Shown here: piece by piece, positions 44,165 through 52,545 of the stretch | Layout of the letters: each line of letters opens with the position of its first letter | Numbering within the stretch: the stretch's first letter is position 1 | Assembly: GCF_049898325.1 (NCBI RefSeq) | Contig: NZ_JAFCXL010000006.1 | Location: 62,001 to 126,000, forward strand | Direction: 5' to 3' | Source of the DNA: JAFCUW01 sp049898325 | Lineage (GTDB): Bacteria; Pseudomonadota; Gammaproteobacteria; Burkholderiales; Burkholderiaceae_D | Length of the DNA stretch: 64,000 nucleotides | The notes under the pieces: generated by a model | What the model was told of the DNA's origin: nothing | What the model saw: only the letters and a program-made list of their open reading frames with translations | Database searches by the model: none | Translations under genes and position numbers: made by a program

Positions 44165-45267
44165 GATGTCGTTGATTCTGTGAGGGCGGCGGCCAGGGCG
44201 GCCATGAAAGCGGCATTCTCGTCCGGGGTACTGACGGTCACGCGGATGCAGTTTGCCAGCAGTGGGTGCATTTTACCGAGATTTTTGACCAACACCTTCG
44301 CCGCCGCCAGTTTGTCCGTCACGGCGGCCGAATCGGCCACCCGGAACAACAGGAAATTGGCGCTCGATTCAAACACCGTGACGCCGGCCAGGGCGGCCAA
44401 ATCGGCCGCCAGCACGGTGCGCGCGGCATTGATGCTGTCGGCCTGGGCGTCGAGGATATCGATGTGTTCGAGGGCGAATTCGGCCGCCACCTGGGTGAGC
44501 ACATTGACGTTGTAGGGCGGGCGCACCTTGTCGAACTGGGCCAGTAGGGCGGGCGCGGCCGACATGTAGCCCAGGCGGATGCCGGCCAGGCCCAGTTTCG
44601 ACAGCGTGCGCATGACGACCAGGTTGGGGAACTCGGGCAGGTGCTCCATGAAGCTGGTCTGGGCGAACGGCTCGTAGGCCTCGTCGATGACGGCGATGCC
44701 CTTCTCGCCCAGCAGGTCGATCAGCTCGGCCATGTCGGCGGCGTCGAACAGATTGCCGGTCGGGTTGTTGGGGTAAGCGAGGTACAGCACCGCCGGCTGG
44801 TGCTGGGCGATGGCCGCGCGCATGGCCGGCATGTCGAGGGCGAAGTCGGCCGTCAAAGGCACGCCCACGAAATCCATGCCGGCGAACTGCGCCGAGCGCT
44901 GGTACATGACGAAGGCGGGCACGGGCGCGAGCACGGTGGCGCGCTGGTCCTGGCGGGCGGTGGCGGTGTCGATGATGGCAATGAGCTCGTCGGAGCCGTT
45001 GCCGAGAATGACGTTGTAACCGTCCGGCACGCCCAGCTCCTCGCAGATGGCTTCTTTCAGGCTGGCGTAGCTGGCCACGGGATAGCGGTTGAGCGCCGCC
45101 GCGGCCAGGCGCCGGCCCAGTTCCTCGTGCAGCTCGGCGGGCAGCTGGTACGGGTTTTCCATGGCGTCGAGCTTGATGAAGCCGCTGGCGTCGGCGACGA
45201 CGTAGCTGGCCACGGCGCGCACGTCGGCGCGGATGGTGTTGGCGATGAGGCGGTCGATGGAGGTCAT
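44161..45267 (-). CDS. hisC: Histidinol-phosphate aminotransferase
   Basis: 368 residues from ATG 45267, which overlaps the methyltransferase stop by 4 nt. Aminotransferase class I/II: KLDAMENPY, YPNNPTGNLF, and the PLP-lysine region RTLSKLGLAGIRLGY. It transaminates imidazole acetol phosphate to histidinol phosphate. The reading frame is open far upstream through the methyltransferase gene, but that part is out of frame with a known product. Confidence 0.95.
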   Translation of the reverse strand: MTSIDRLIANTIRADVRAVASYVVADASGFIKLDAMENPYQLPAELHEELGRRLAAAALNRYPVASYASLKEAICEELGVPDGYNVILGNGSDELIAIIDTATARQDQRATVLAPVPAFVMYQRSAQFAGMDFVGVPLTADFALDMPAMRAAIAQHQPAVLYLAYPNNPTGNLFDAADMAELIDLLGEKGIAVIDEAYEPFAQTSFMEHLPEFPNLVVMRTLSKLGLAGIRLGYMSAAPALLAQFDKVRPPYNVNVLTQVAAEFALEHIDILDAQADSINAARTVLAADLAALAGVTVFESSANFLLFRVADSAAVTDKLAAAKVLVKNLGKMHPLLANCIRVTVSTPDENAAFMAALAAALTESTTS

Positions 45268-46097
45268 GGGGTTTTCAGGAGAAGGTCGTCGGGAGTTTTT
45301 TTGGCGGCCCGCTTGACCGCCTTTTTTTGCGCGATGGTGTCGGCGATGGGGGTGACCAGGCGCTGCGCGATGATGGCGCAGTAATCCTCGTTCAGTTCGA
45401 AGCCGGCGAAGTGGCGGCCCGTGCGGCGCGCCGCCAGCGCCGTGGTGCCGCTGCCCATGAACGGGTCGAGCACCACGCCGCCGGGCGGACAGGAGGCCTT
45501 GATCATGCGCTCGATGATTTCCAGCGGCTTCTGGGTGGGGTGCTCGGCGCGCTCGGGATGCTCGCGGTGCAGGCGCGAGACGCTCCACAGGTCTTTCGGG
45601 TTGTAGCCCAGTTCGAGCCACTTCGAGCCGACGAAAATCGCCCGCGAGCGGGCCTTCTTGGTGACGGCGTCGTAGGGAATGCGCACCGCGTCGAGGTCAA
45701 AATAATAGTCCTTGCGGCGGACAAAAAAGCCGATGGTGTCGTGCACCGAGCTGTAACTGCGCACGCTGCCGCCCATCGACGGCACCCGGCGGTCCCAGAT
45801 GATCTCGTTCATCATCGTCATGCGCTGCTTGAGCATGACGAAGATCTCCGGCGAATAGCGCCAGGTGGCGAAGATGTACAGGCTGCCGTTGTCCTTGAGC
45901 TTGGGGATGGCCAGGTCGATCCAGCGCGCCGTCCAGGCCAGGAAATCGGCCTCGCTCTGCTGGTCGGACGCGTTGCCGTAGTCCTTGCCCAGGTTGTACG
46001 GGGGATCGGTGAGGATCAGGTCGACCGCGCCGTCCGGAATGCGGGCCAGGCCGCTCAGGGCGTCCTCGCAAAACACCCGGTCGCGCCAGTCGGTCAT
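45264..46097 (-). CDS. Orphan site-specific DNA methyltransferase (DPPY type, YhdJ-like)
   Basis: 277 residues of a beta-class amino-methyltransferase: motif IV TDPPYNLGKDYGN near 30-42 comes before the SAM-binding DPFMGSGTT motif near 216-224. HPTQKP lies just before the SAM site. This order and NPPY-like loop fit N6-adenine or N4-cytosine methylation, resembling E. coli YhdJ. A Lys-rich tail (AVKRAAKK) could add DNA contacts. No restriction gene is adjacent. It is coupled by 4-nt overlaps to hisD upstream and hisC downstream, so it is transcribed as part of the his operon. Confidence 0.88.
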   Translation of the reverse strand: MTDWRDRVFCEDALSGLARIPDGAVDLILTDPPYNLGKDYGNASDQQSEADFLAWTARWIDLAIPKLKDNGSLYIFATWRYSPEIFVMLKQRMTMMNEIIWDRRVPSMGGSVRSYSSVHDTIGFFVRRKDYYFDLDAVRIPYDAVTKKARSRAIFVGSKWLELGYNPKDLWSVSRLHREHPERAEHPTQKPLEIIERMIKASCPPGGVVLDPFMGSGTTALAARRTGRHFAGFELNEDYCAIIAQRLVTPIADTIAQKKAVKRAAKKTPDDLLLKTP

Positions 46098-47428
46098 TGG
46101 CGGCTCTTCATCCGCAGCTCGGCGCTGCGGGCGTGCGCCTGCAAACCTTCGCCATAGGCCAGTTCGGCGGCGACCGCGCCCAGCGTTTGCGCGCCCGCTT
46201 CCGACACGTACAGGACCGACGAGCGCTTTTGAAAGTCGTACACGCCCAGCGGCGAGGAAAAGCGCGCCGTGCGCGAGGTGGGCAGCACGTGGTTGGGGCC
46301 GCAGCAGTAGTCGCCCAGCGACTCCGACGAGAAGCGGCCCAGGAACATCGCGCCCGCATGGCGGATTTTATCGGCCCACTGCTGCGGCTCGAGGGCCGAG
46401 ATTTCCAGGTGCTCGGCGGCGATGGCGTTGGCGATGGCGCACGCTTCGTCCATGTCGCGCACGCGGATCAGGGCGCCGCGGTCGCGCAGCGAGGTGCGGA
46501 TGGTGGCATGGCGCGCCATGGTCGGCAGCAGGCGGTCGATGCTGGCCTGGACGCGGGCGATGTAGTCGGCGTCCGGGCACAGCAGGATGGCCTGGGCCAG
46601 TTCGTCGTGCTCGGCCTGCGAGAACAGGTCCATGGCGACCCAGTCGGGGTCGGTGCTGCCGTCGCACAGCACCAGGATTTCCGAGGGACCGGCGATCATG
46701 TCGATGCCGACGGTGCCGAACACGCGGCGCTTGGCGGCGGCGACATAGGCGTTGCCGGGGCCGACGATCTTGTCGACGGCGCCGATGGTCTCGGTGCCGT
46801 AGGCCAGCGCGGCGACGGCCTGGGCGCCGCCGATGGTGATCACGCGGGTGACGCCGGCGATGGCGGCGGCGGCCAGCACCATCTGGTTTTTGACGCCATC
46901 CGGGGTCGGCACCACCATGATGATCTCGGCCACCCCCGCCACCTTGGCGGGAATGGCGTTCATCAGCACCGACGAGGGATACGCGGCCTTGCCGCCGGGG
47001 ACGTAGATGCCGACCCGGTCGAGCGGGGTGATGCGCTGGCCCAGCACGGTGCCGTCGGGCTCGGTGTAGCTGAACCCTTTGAGTTCATCGCGCTGGCGCT
47101 CGTGGAAGGCGCCGATGCGGGCGGCGGCCGTGTGCAGGGCGGCGCGCTGGGCCGCCGGCAGCGCTGCCAGGGCGGCGTCGAGTTCGGCCTGGCCGATGTC
47201 GAAGGCGGCCATGCTGGCGGCGCCGCCGGGGATGCGGTCGAAGCGGTTGGTGTAGTCGAGCACAGCGGCGTCGCCGCGCGCCTTGACGTCGGCCAGGATG
47301 GTGGCGACGGCCTGTTCGACGGCGTCGTCGGTCGATGCCTCGAACGCCAGCAGGGTCGTCAGGGTCGCTTGAAAATCGTCGGCGCGCGAATCGAGGGTAC
47401 GGATCTGGACAGGCTGGGAAGTAGGCAT
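46094..47428 (-). CDS. hisD: Histidinol dehydrogenase
   Basis: 444 residues. Conserved GIYVPGGKAAYPSSVLMNAIPAKVAG, GGAQAVAALAYGTE, GPGNAYVAAAKR and GPSEILVLCDGS blocks; zinc ligands include the Gln/His of FSQAEHDE. It oxidises histidinol to histidine in two NAD-dependent steps. It lies 21 bp downstream of hisG and overlaps the methyltransferase by 4 nt. Confidence 0.97.
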   Translation of the reverse strand: MPTSQPVQIRTLDSRADDFQATLTTLLAFEASTDDAVEQAVATILADVKARGDAAVLDYTNRFDRIPGGAASMAAFDIGQAELDAALAALPAAQRAALHTAAARIGAFHERQRDELKGFSYTEPDGTVLGQRITPLDRVGIYVPGGKAAYPSSVLMNAIPAKVAGVAEIIMVVPTPDGVKNQMVLAAAAIAGVTRVITIGGAQAVAALAYGTETIGAVDKIVGPGNAYVAAAKRRVFGTVGIDMIAGPSEILVLCDGSTDPDWVAMDLFSQAEHDELAQAILLCPDADYIARVQASIDRLLPTMARHATIRTSLRDRGALIRVRDMDEACAIANAIAAEHLEISALEPQQWADKIRHAGAMFLGRFSSESLGDYCCGPNHVLPTSRTARFSSPLGVYDFQKRSSVLYVSEAGAQTLGAVAAELAYGEGLQAHARSAELRMKSRQ

Positions 47429-47449
47429 AGTGAGAATAAAAGGGCAGCG

Positions 47450-48142
47450 TCAGGCTTGCAGGAGGGAGGCGCGTTCGAACGCGGCCAGGATCGGTTGCAG
47501 GCGCGCCCGCTTCAGTTTCAGGGCGGCCTGGTTGACCACCAGGCGCGACGAGATTTCCATGATCTGTTCGACTTCGACCAGGTTGTTGGCGCGCAGGGTG
47601 CTGCCGGTGGAGACGACGTCGACGATGGCGTCGGACAGGCCCACCAGCGGCGCCAGCTCCATCGAGCCGTACAGCTTGATCAGGTCGACGTGCACGCCCT
47701 TGCTGGCGAAGTGCTCGCGGGCCGTCTGCACGAACTTGGTGGCCACGCGAAGGCGCGCGCCCTGGCGCACTGCCTTCTCGTAGTCGAAGCCGGCGTGCAC
47801 GGCCACCGACATGCGGCAGCGGGCGATGTTCAGGTCGATCGGCTGGTACAGCCCTTCGCCGCCATGCTCGAGCAGCACGTCCTTGCCGGCCACGCCGAAG
47901 TCGGCGGCGCCGTACTGCACGTAGGTGGGCACGTCGGAGGCGCGCACGATGATCACGCGCACGTCGGGGTCGTTGGTGGCCAGGATCAGCTTGCGCGAGG
48001 TTTCCGGGTTTTCCGTCACCTCGATGCCGGCCGCCCGCAGCAGCGGCAGGGTGTCGTCGAAAATGCGCCCCTTCGACAGCGCCAGGATCAGCTGGCCCGA
48101 GGCCGGGCTCGAGAAGGCGCTGGAGTTGAGCATGTCGTTCAT
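47450..48142 (-). CDS. hisG: ATP phosphoribosyltransferase, short form
   Basis: 230 residues, the short HisG form lacking the C-terminal regulatory domain, which usually needs HisZ as partner; no hisZ is seen here. LILALSKGRIFDDTLPLL at the start and the DAIVDVVSTGSTLRANNL PRPP-binding loop are diagnostic. It makes phosphoribosyl-ATP, the committed step of histidine synthesis. Overlaps the murA stop by 4 nt. The first 15 residues before SGQLILALSKG are variable, so an internal start is possible. Confidence 0.96.
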   Translation of the reverse strand: MNDMLNSSAFSSPASGQLILALSKGRIFDDTLPLLRAAGIEVTENPETSRKLILATNDPDVRVIIVRASDVPTYVQYGAADFGVAGKDVLLEHGGEGLYQPIDLNIARCRMSVAVHAGFDYEKAVRQGARLRVATKFVQTAREHFASKGVHVDLIKLYGSMELAPLVGLSDAIVDVVSTGSTLRANNLVEVEQIMEISSRLVVNQAALKLKRARLQPILAAFERASLLQA

Positions 48143-49392
48143 GCCTTGATCCGCACGATGTCGGCGCCCACGCGCGAGAGCTTGTCTTCCATGCGGTCGT
48201 AACCGCGGTCGAGGTGGTAGATGCGGTCGATGATGGTGGTGCCTTCGGCCGCCATGGCGGCGATCACCAGCGAGGCCGAGGCGCGCAGGTCGGTCGCCAT
48301 CACGGGGGCGCCGAGCAGGCGCGCCACGCCGGTGATGGTGGCGACGTTGCCGTCGGTACGGATGGCCGCGCCCAGGCGGTTCATCTCCTGCACGTGCATG
48401 AAGCGGTTTTCAAAGATGTTCTCGGCGACCCGGCTGGCGCCGTCGGCGATGGTGTTGACGGCCATGAACTGGGCCTGCATGTCGGTGGGGAAGCCCGGAT
48501 ACTCGGTGGTGGAAAAGCTCACCGGACGGGGGCGCGCGTTCATGACGGCGCGGATGCTGTCGCGGCCGATCGTCATTTGCAGGCCCAGCTCGCGCAGTTT
48601 CACCAGCGCCGCGTCGAGGATGTCGGTGCGGGTGTTGGTGAGCGTGATGTCGCCGCCCGTGGCCGCCACCGCGCACAGGAAGGTGGCCGCTTCGATGCGG
48701 TCCGAGATGACGGCGTGGCGGGCGCCGTGCAGCTGCGCCACGCCCTGGATCACCAGCCGGCCGGTGCCGATGCCGTCGATCTTCGCGCCCATCGCCACCA
48801 GCAGATTGGCCAGGTCCGTCACTTCCGGTTCCTGGGCGGCGTTTTCCAGCACCGTCTCGCCCTCGGCCAGCGTGGCCGCCATCAGCAGGTTCTCGGTGCC
48901 GGTGACGGTGATCATGTCGGTGCGGATGCTGGCGCCCTTGAGTTTCGGGCAGGTGGCGTAGATGTAGCCGCCTTCGATGTGGATGGTGGCGCCGAGCGCT
49001 TCGAGGCCCTTGATGTGCTGATCGACGGGACGCGAGCCGATCGCGCAGCCGCCCGGCAGCGACACCTTGGCCTGGCCGAAGCGGGCCAGCAGGGGGCCCA
49101 GCACGAGGATCGAGGCGCGCATGGTTTTGACCAGCTCGTAGGGCGCTTCGAGGCTGTCGATGGCACCGCCGTTGAGGGTGACGTTTTCGCCGTCCTGCTG
49201 CACCGCCAGGCCCGTCTTGGCCAGCAGTTTGAGCATGGTCTTGACGTCGTGCAGGCGCGGCACATTGCTCAGTTCGAGCGTGCCGCTGGTGAGCAGGCCC
49301 GCGCACAGGATGGGCAGGGCGGCGTTCTTGGCGCCGGAGATGACGATCTGGCCGGCCAGGCGCTTGCCGCCAACAATTTTGAGCTGGTCCAT
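48139..49392 (-). CDS. murA: UDP-N-acetylglucosamine 1-carboxyvinyltransferase
   Basis: 417 residues of the EPSP-synthase-like fold. KNAALPIL near the start, the fosfomycin-sensitive active-site Cys116 in PGGCAIGSRP, and YPGFPTDMQAQFMA are conserved. It catalyses the first committed step of peptidoglycan synthesis in the cytoplasm. It precedes hisG with a 4-nt overlap. Confidence 0.97.
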   Translation of the reverse strand: MDQLKIVGGKRLAGQIVISGAKNAALPILCAGLLTSGTLELSNVPRLHDVKTMLKLLAKTGLAVQQDGENVTLNGGAIDSLEAPYELVKTMRASILVLGPLLARFGQAKVSLPGGCAIGSRPVDQHIKGLEALGATIHIEGGYIYATCPKLKGASIRTDMITVTGTENLLMAATLAEGETVLENAAQEPEVTDLANLLVAMGAKIDGIGTGRLVIQGVAQLHGARHAVISDRIEAATFLCAVAATGGDITLTNTRTDILDAALVKLRELGLQMTIGRDSIRAVMNARPRPVSFSTTEYPGFPTDMQAQFMAVNTIADGASRVAENIFENRFMHVQEMNRLGAAIRTDGNVATITGVARLLGAPVMATDLRASASLVIAAMAAEGTTIIDRIYHLDRGYDRMEDKLSRVGADIVRIKA

Positions 49393-49396
49393 GGTC

Positions 49397-49633
49397 TTAT
49401 CCTTGGTATTCGTCGGGGGTGAGCGTCTTCATCGACAGTGCGTGGATTTCTTCGCGCATGCGGTCGCCCAGCGCCGCATAGACGAGCTGGTGGCGCTGGA
49501 TCAGGCGCTTGCCGACGAACGCGTCGGAGACGATCACGGCGGTGAAATGCTGGCCGTCGCCATCGACTTCCAGGTGGGTGCAGGCCAGGCCGGCGGTGAT
49601 GTAGCTGTGAATGCGTTCAGGGGTGGTTGCCAT
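49397..49633 (-). CDS. ibaG: BolA/IbaG-family protein
   Basis: 78 residues, BolA-type: HLEVDGDGQHFTAVIVSDAFVGKRLIQRHQLVYAALGDRM, with the VGKRLIQRHQ core and a final IHALSMKTLTP. IbaG binds Fe-S clusters with monothiol glutaredoxin and affects envelope growth. The position just upstream of murA is conserved in proteobacteria (4-bp gap). Confidence 0.92.
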   Translation of the reverse strand: MATTPERIHSYITAGLACTHLEVDGDGQHFTAVIVSDAFVGKRLIQRHQLVYAALGDRMREEIHALSMKTLTPDEYQG

Positions 49634-49690
49634 GGTATGCGTCCTTATGGGTTTTTTATTTTTATATGAAAACAGGGGAAAAGCCAGCGC

Positions 49691-50458
49691 TCAATGGCGC
49701 AGATTGTAGCCGCGCCGCAGCAGGTTGACGGCGATGACCGAGAGCACGACAAAGAAGGCGCTGACCACGGCCAGGCTGGTCCACGGGGAAATGTCGGACT
49801 GGCCGAAGAAGCCGTGGCGAAAGCCATCGATCATGTAAAAGAAAGGATTGAAATGCGACACCGCCAGCCAGAACGGGGGCAAGGAGTGGATCGAATAAAA
49901 CACCCCCGCCAGGAAGGTGGCCGGCATGATCAGGAAATTCTGGAACATCGCCAGCTGGTCGAATTTTTCCGCCCAGATACCGGCAATGACGCCCATGGTG
50001 CCCAGGATGGCGGCGCCCAGCACGGCGAACACGATGATCCACAGGGGCGCGACAAAACTGAGGTGGGCGAACCAGGCCGTGATGACGAACACGCCGGCGC
50101 CCACCACCAGGCCGCGCACGACGGAGGCGAGCACGTAGGCGGAGATGATTTCCCAGTGCGACAGGGGCGGCAACAGGATAAACACCAGGTTGCCCGTGAT
50201 TTTCGACTGGATCAGCGAGGACGAGGCATTGGCGAAGGCGTTTTGCAGCACGCTCATCATCACCAGCCCGGGAATCAGGAAGGCGGTGTAGCTGACGCCC
50301 GGATAGACTTCCAGCTTGCCTTCGAGCACGTGGCCGAAGATGAGCAGGTACAGCATGGCCGTGAGGATGGGCGCGGCGACGGTTTGCGTGGCCACTTTCC
50401 AAAAGCGCAGGGTTTCTTTGTAAAACAGGGTCTGGAAGCCCACCGAAAACATGTTCAC
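49691..50458 (-). CDS. ABC-2 type transporter permease (YadH-like)
   Basis: 255 residues with six membrane helices and the ABC-2 permease region PFWLAVSHFNPFFYMIDGFRHGFFG. It pairs with the ATPase upstream, whose stop overlaps its start by 4 nt. YadGH-like systems of this locus are thought to export a polymer or lipid; the substrate is unknown. Position between mla and murA suggests an envelope role. Confidence 0.92.
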   Translation of the reverse strand: MNMFSVGFQTLFYKETLRFWKVATQTVAAPILTAMLYLLIFGHVLEGKLEVYPGVSYTAFLIPGLVMMSVLQNAFANASSSLIQSKITGNLVFILLPPLSHWEIISAYVLASVVRGLVVGAGVFVITAWFAHLSFVAPLWIIVFAVLGAAILGTMGVIAGIWAEKFDQLAMFQNFLIMPATFLAGVFYSIHSLPPFWLAVSHFNPFFYMIDGFRHGFFGQSDISPWTSLAVVSAFFVVLSVIAVNLLRRGYNLRH

Positions 50459-51366
50459 ACCGAACCTCCGTCCATGATCTGCAGGAAGATATCTTCCAGA
50501 TCGGCTTGTTGCAATTGCATTTCATCGATCACCACGCCCGCTTCACGCAGGCGGGCCAGGATCGGCTCGACCTCGGTGTAGTCGTTCACGCGCAGGCTGA
50601 CCTTGTTGCCGGCACTGGCGCTGTCGGACACGAGGGGGCGCAGCTCGGCCGGCAGGCTGCCGCTGCCGATGTGGATGATCAACTGGGAGCCGGAAATGCG
50701 GCGGATCAGCGACTTCATGGTGTCGAGCGCCACCACCTTGCCGCCGCGCAGCATGGCGACCCGGTTGCACATCGCTTGCGCCTCTTCCAGGTAATGGGTG
50801 GTGAGCACCACCGTGTGACCCTCGCGGTTCAGGCGCGAGATGAATTTCCACAGGCCATGGCGCAGTTCGACGTCGACGCCGGCGGTCGGTTCATCGAGCA
50901 CGATCACGGGCGGCTTGTGCACGAGGGCCTGGGCCACCAGCACGCGCCGCTTCATGCCACCCGACAGGGCGCGCATATTGGCGTCGGCCTTGCCCGTCAG
51001 GTCGAGGTTTTCCATCACCTCGTCGATCCACTTGTCATTGTTCTTCAGGCCAAAATAGCCCGATTGCAAACGCAGCGTTTCGCGCACCGTGAAAAACGGG
51101 TCGAACACCAGTTCCTGCGGCACCACGCCGAGCTTCCTGCGGGCGTTGCGAAAGTCGGTGACGACGTCGTGGCCGTGCACGGTGATGGTGCCCGCGTCCG
51201 GCCGGATCAGCCCGGCGATGGTGGAAATCAGGGTGGTCTTGCCGGCGCCGTTGGGGCCCAGCAAGCCGAAAAACTCGCCCTGTTCGATGGTCAGGGACAC
51301 GCCACCCAAGGCTTGTAAGGCCTGGTAGCTTTTCTCGACCTGGGTGATCTGGATCGCTGCTGTCAT
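50455..51366 (-). CDS. ABC transporter ATP-binding protein (YadG-like)
   Basis: 303 residues: Walker A GPNGAGKTT, Q-loop, signature LSGGMKRR, Walker B VIVLDEPTAGVD and H-loop TTHYLEEA. A C-terminal extension (about 215-303) follows. It energises the YadH-like permease. It lies 134 bp downstream of mlaB, so it may have its own promoter within the same directional cluster. Confidence 0.94.
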   Translation of the reverse strand: MTAAIQITQVEKSYQALQALGGVSLTIEQGEFFGLLGPNGAGKTTLISTIAGLIRPDAGTITVHGHDVVTDFRNARRKLGVVPQELVFDPFFTVRETLRLQSGYFGLKNNDKWIDEVMENLDLTGKADANMRALSGGMKRRVLVAQALVHKPPVIVLDEPTAGVDVELRHGLWKFISRLNREGHTVVLTTHYLEEAQAMCNRVAMLRGGKVVALDTMKSLIRRISGSQLIIHIGSGSLPAELRPLVSDSASAGNKVSLRVNDYTEVEPILARLREAGVVIDEMQLQQADLEDIFLQIMDGGSV

Positions 51367-51500
51367 GCGGTTTTTTCTGCTTGTGTTTGTGCGGGGGGAA
51401 CTGGCAATTATAGGGGAAATTGGCAGTCGAGCTCGCAGCGGCCAGGCGCTGCTTCAGGATCGGGCCGTTTCATTTGCGAAACGGCCCCGTGTGGCGGGAA

Positions 51501-51821
51501 TCAATGGTGATGCAGGTCGGCCGGGGAGGCCATTGGAGCGGAGGCGGCGCAGTCGGCCAGCAGGTGGTCGACGCCGTACAGGGTCAACAGGCTTTTCAGG
51601 CTGACCGGCAGATTCTGGAACGACAGCGGGGTACCGCGGGCGCGTCCTTCGCGCAGCATGGCCATCAACACCGCCACGCCGGACGAGTCGGACGACTTCA
51701 GGAAAGCCAGGTCGAACACCGTCTGGCCGCCGCGAATGGCCGCCAGGCCGCGCACCAGCGCCGCCGCCGCGGTGGCGAAGGTCAGGTACTCGAGTGCGGG
51801 TTGGGCAGTGTTGTCAGTCAT
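51501..51821 (-). CDS. mlaB: STAS-domain protein MlaB
   Basis: 106 residues, STAS fold: FDLAFLKSSDSSGVAVLMAMLREGRARG is the usual Ser-rich helix region, and a C-terminal LYGVDHLL. MlaB regulates and stabilises the MlaFE ABC transporter at the inner membrane. A His-rich end (DLHHH) is not typical. It lies 4 bp downstream of mlaC. Confidence 0.9.
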   Translation of the reverse strand: MTDNTAQPALEYLTFATAAAALVRGLAAIRGGQTVFDLAFLKSSDSSGVAVLMAMLREGRARGTPLSFQNLPVSLKSLLTLYGVDHLLADCAASAPMASPADLHHH

Positions 51822-51825
51822 GGGC

Positions 51826-52467
51826 TTACTTGCTTGGTGCTTTGAGGGGCTTGTTGGCCAGTTCCTTGTTGCGATCGGCCAGCTTCTTGATCAGGCCATC
51901 GATGCCGCCCTTGCTGATTTCGCTCGAGAAGGTGCCACGGTAGGTTTCCACCAGCCAGGCGCCCAGCACATTGATGTCGAAAATCTTCCAGCCCGACGGG
52001 CTCTTCGACAAGCGGTAGTTCAGCTGGATCGGCTCGCCGCGCTGGACGTTGACGACGGATTTGACTTCCACTTCGGTGTCGGCAGGATCGGCGCGCAGGG
52101 GCTTGAATTCCACCGTTTCGTTCTTGATCTGCGACAGGGCGCCCGAATAGGTGTGAATCAGCAACTGGCGAAATTCGTTCGACAGGGCGGTTTTCTGCTC
52201 GGGGGTGGCGTCGCGCCAGTAGCGCCCCGCGGCCAGGGCCGTCATGCGCTGGAAGTCGACGTACGGCAGGATTTTCGCATCGACCAGGGCGGTGACCTTG
52301 TTGATGTTACCGGCCTGGATGTCCTTGTCCGTCTTGGCTGTGTTGATGACGTCGTTGCTGATGCGCTTGACGAGGACGTCGGGCGCTTCCGTGCTGGCCG
52401 GGGCGGCCACGGCGAAGGCGGTGAAGGCCAGGGTGCTGACGGCGATTAGGTGTTTGATCAATTTCAT
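51826..52467 (-). CDS. mlaC: Phospholipid-binding periplasmic protein MlaC
   Basis: 213 residues with a signal peptide (to about 22, AVA/AP). The MlaC/Ttg2 domain has FQRMTALAAGRYWRDATPEQKTALSNEFRQLL and the NVLGAWLVETYRGTF segment. It shuttles phospholipids between MlaA and MlaFEDB. Lys-rich C-terminus. Confidence 0.95.
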   Translation of the reverse strand: MKLIKHLIAVSTLAFTAFAVAAPASTEAPDVLVKRISNDVINTAKTDKDIQAGNINKVTALVDAKILPYVDFQRMTALAAGRYWRDATPEQKTALSNEFRQLLIHTYSGALSQIKNETVEFKPLRADPADTEVEVKSVVNVQRGEPIQLNYRLSKSPSGWKIFDINVLGAWLVETYRGTFSSEISKGGIDGLIKKLADRNKELANKPLKAPSK

Positions 52468-52545
52468 AAGCCCTCTTTCATGGTTGCGGGGACAGTGTGT
52501 TCGGTTAACGATGTGGCCACTGCGGGCGATGACAAGCCCGGCACG

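Noticed and set aside
44161..45621. A fused methyltransferase-HisC protein from the long minus-strand frame
   Set aside because: The upstream part of that frame is an out-of-phase translation of the methyltransferase gene. HisC proper starts at 45267 (overlap ATGA), where the family alignment begins.
45264..46097. Restriction-modification system in the his operon
   Set aside because: Only the methyltransferase is present; the neighbours on both sides are histidine genes and there is no endonuclease or specificity subunit.
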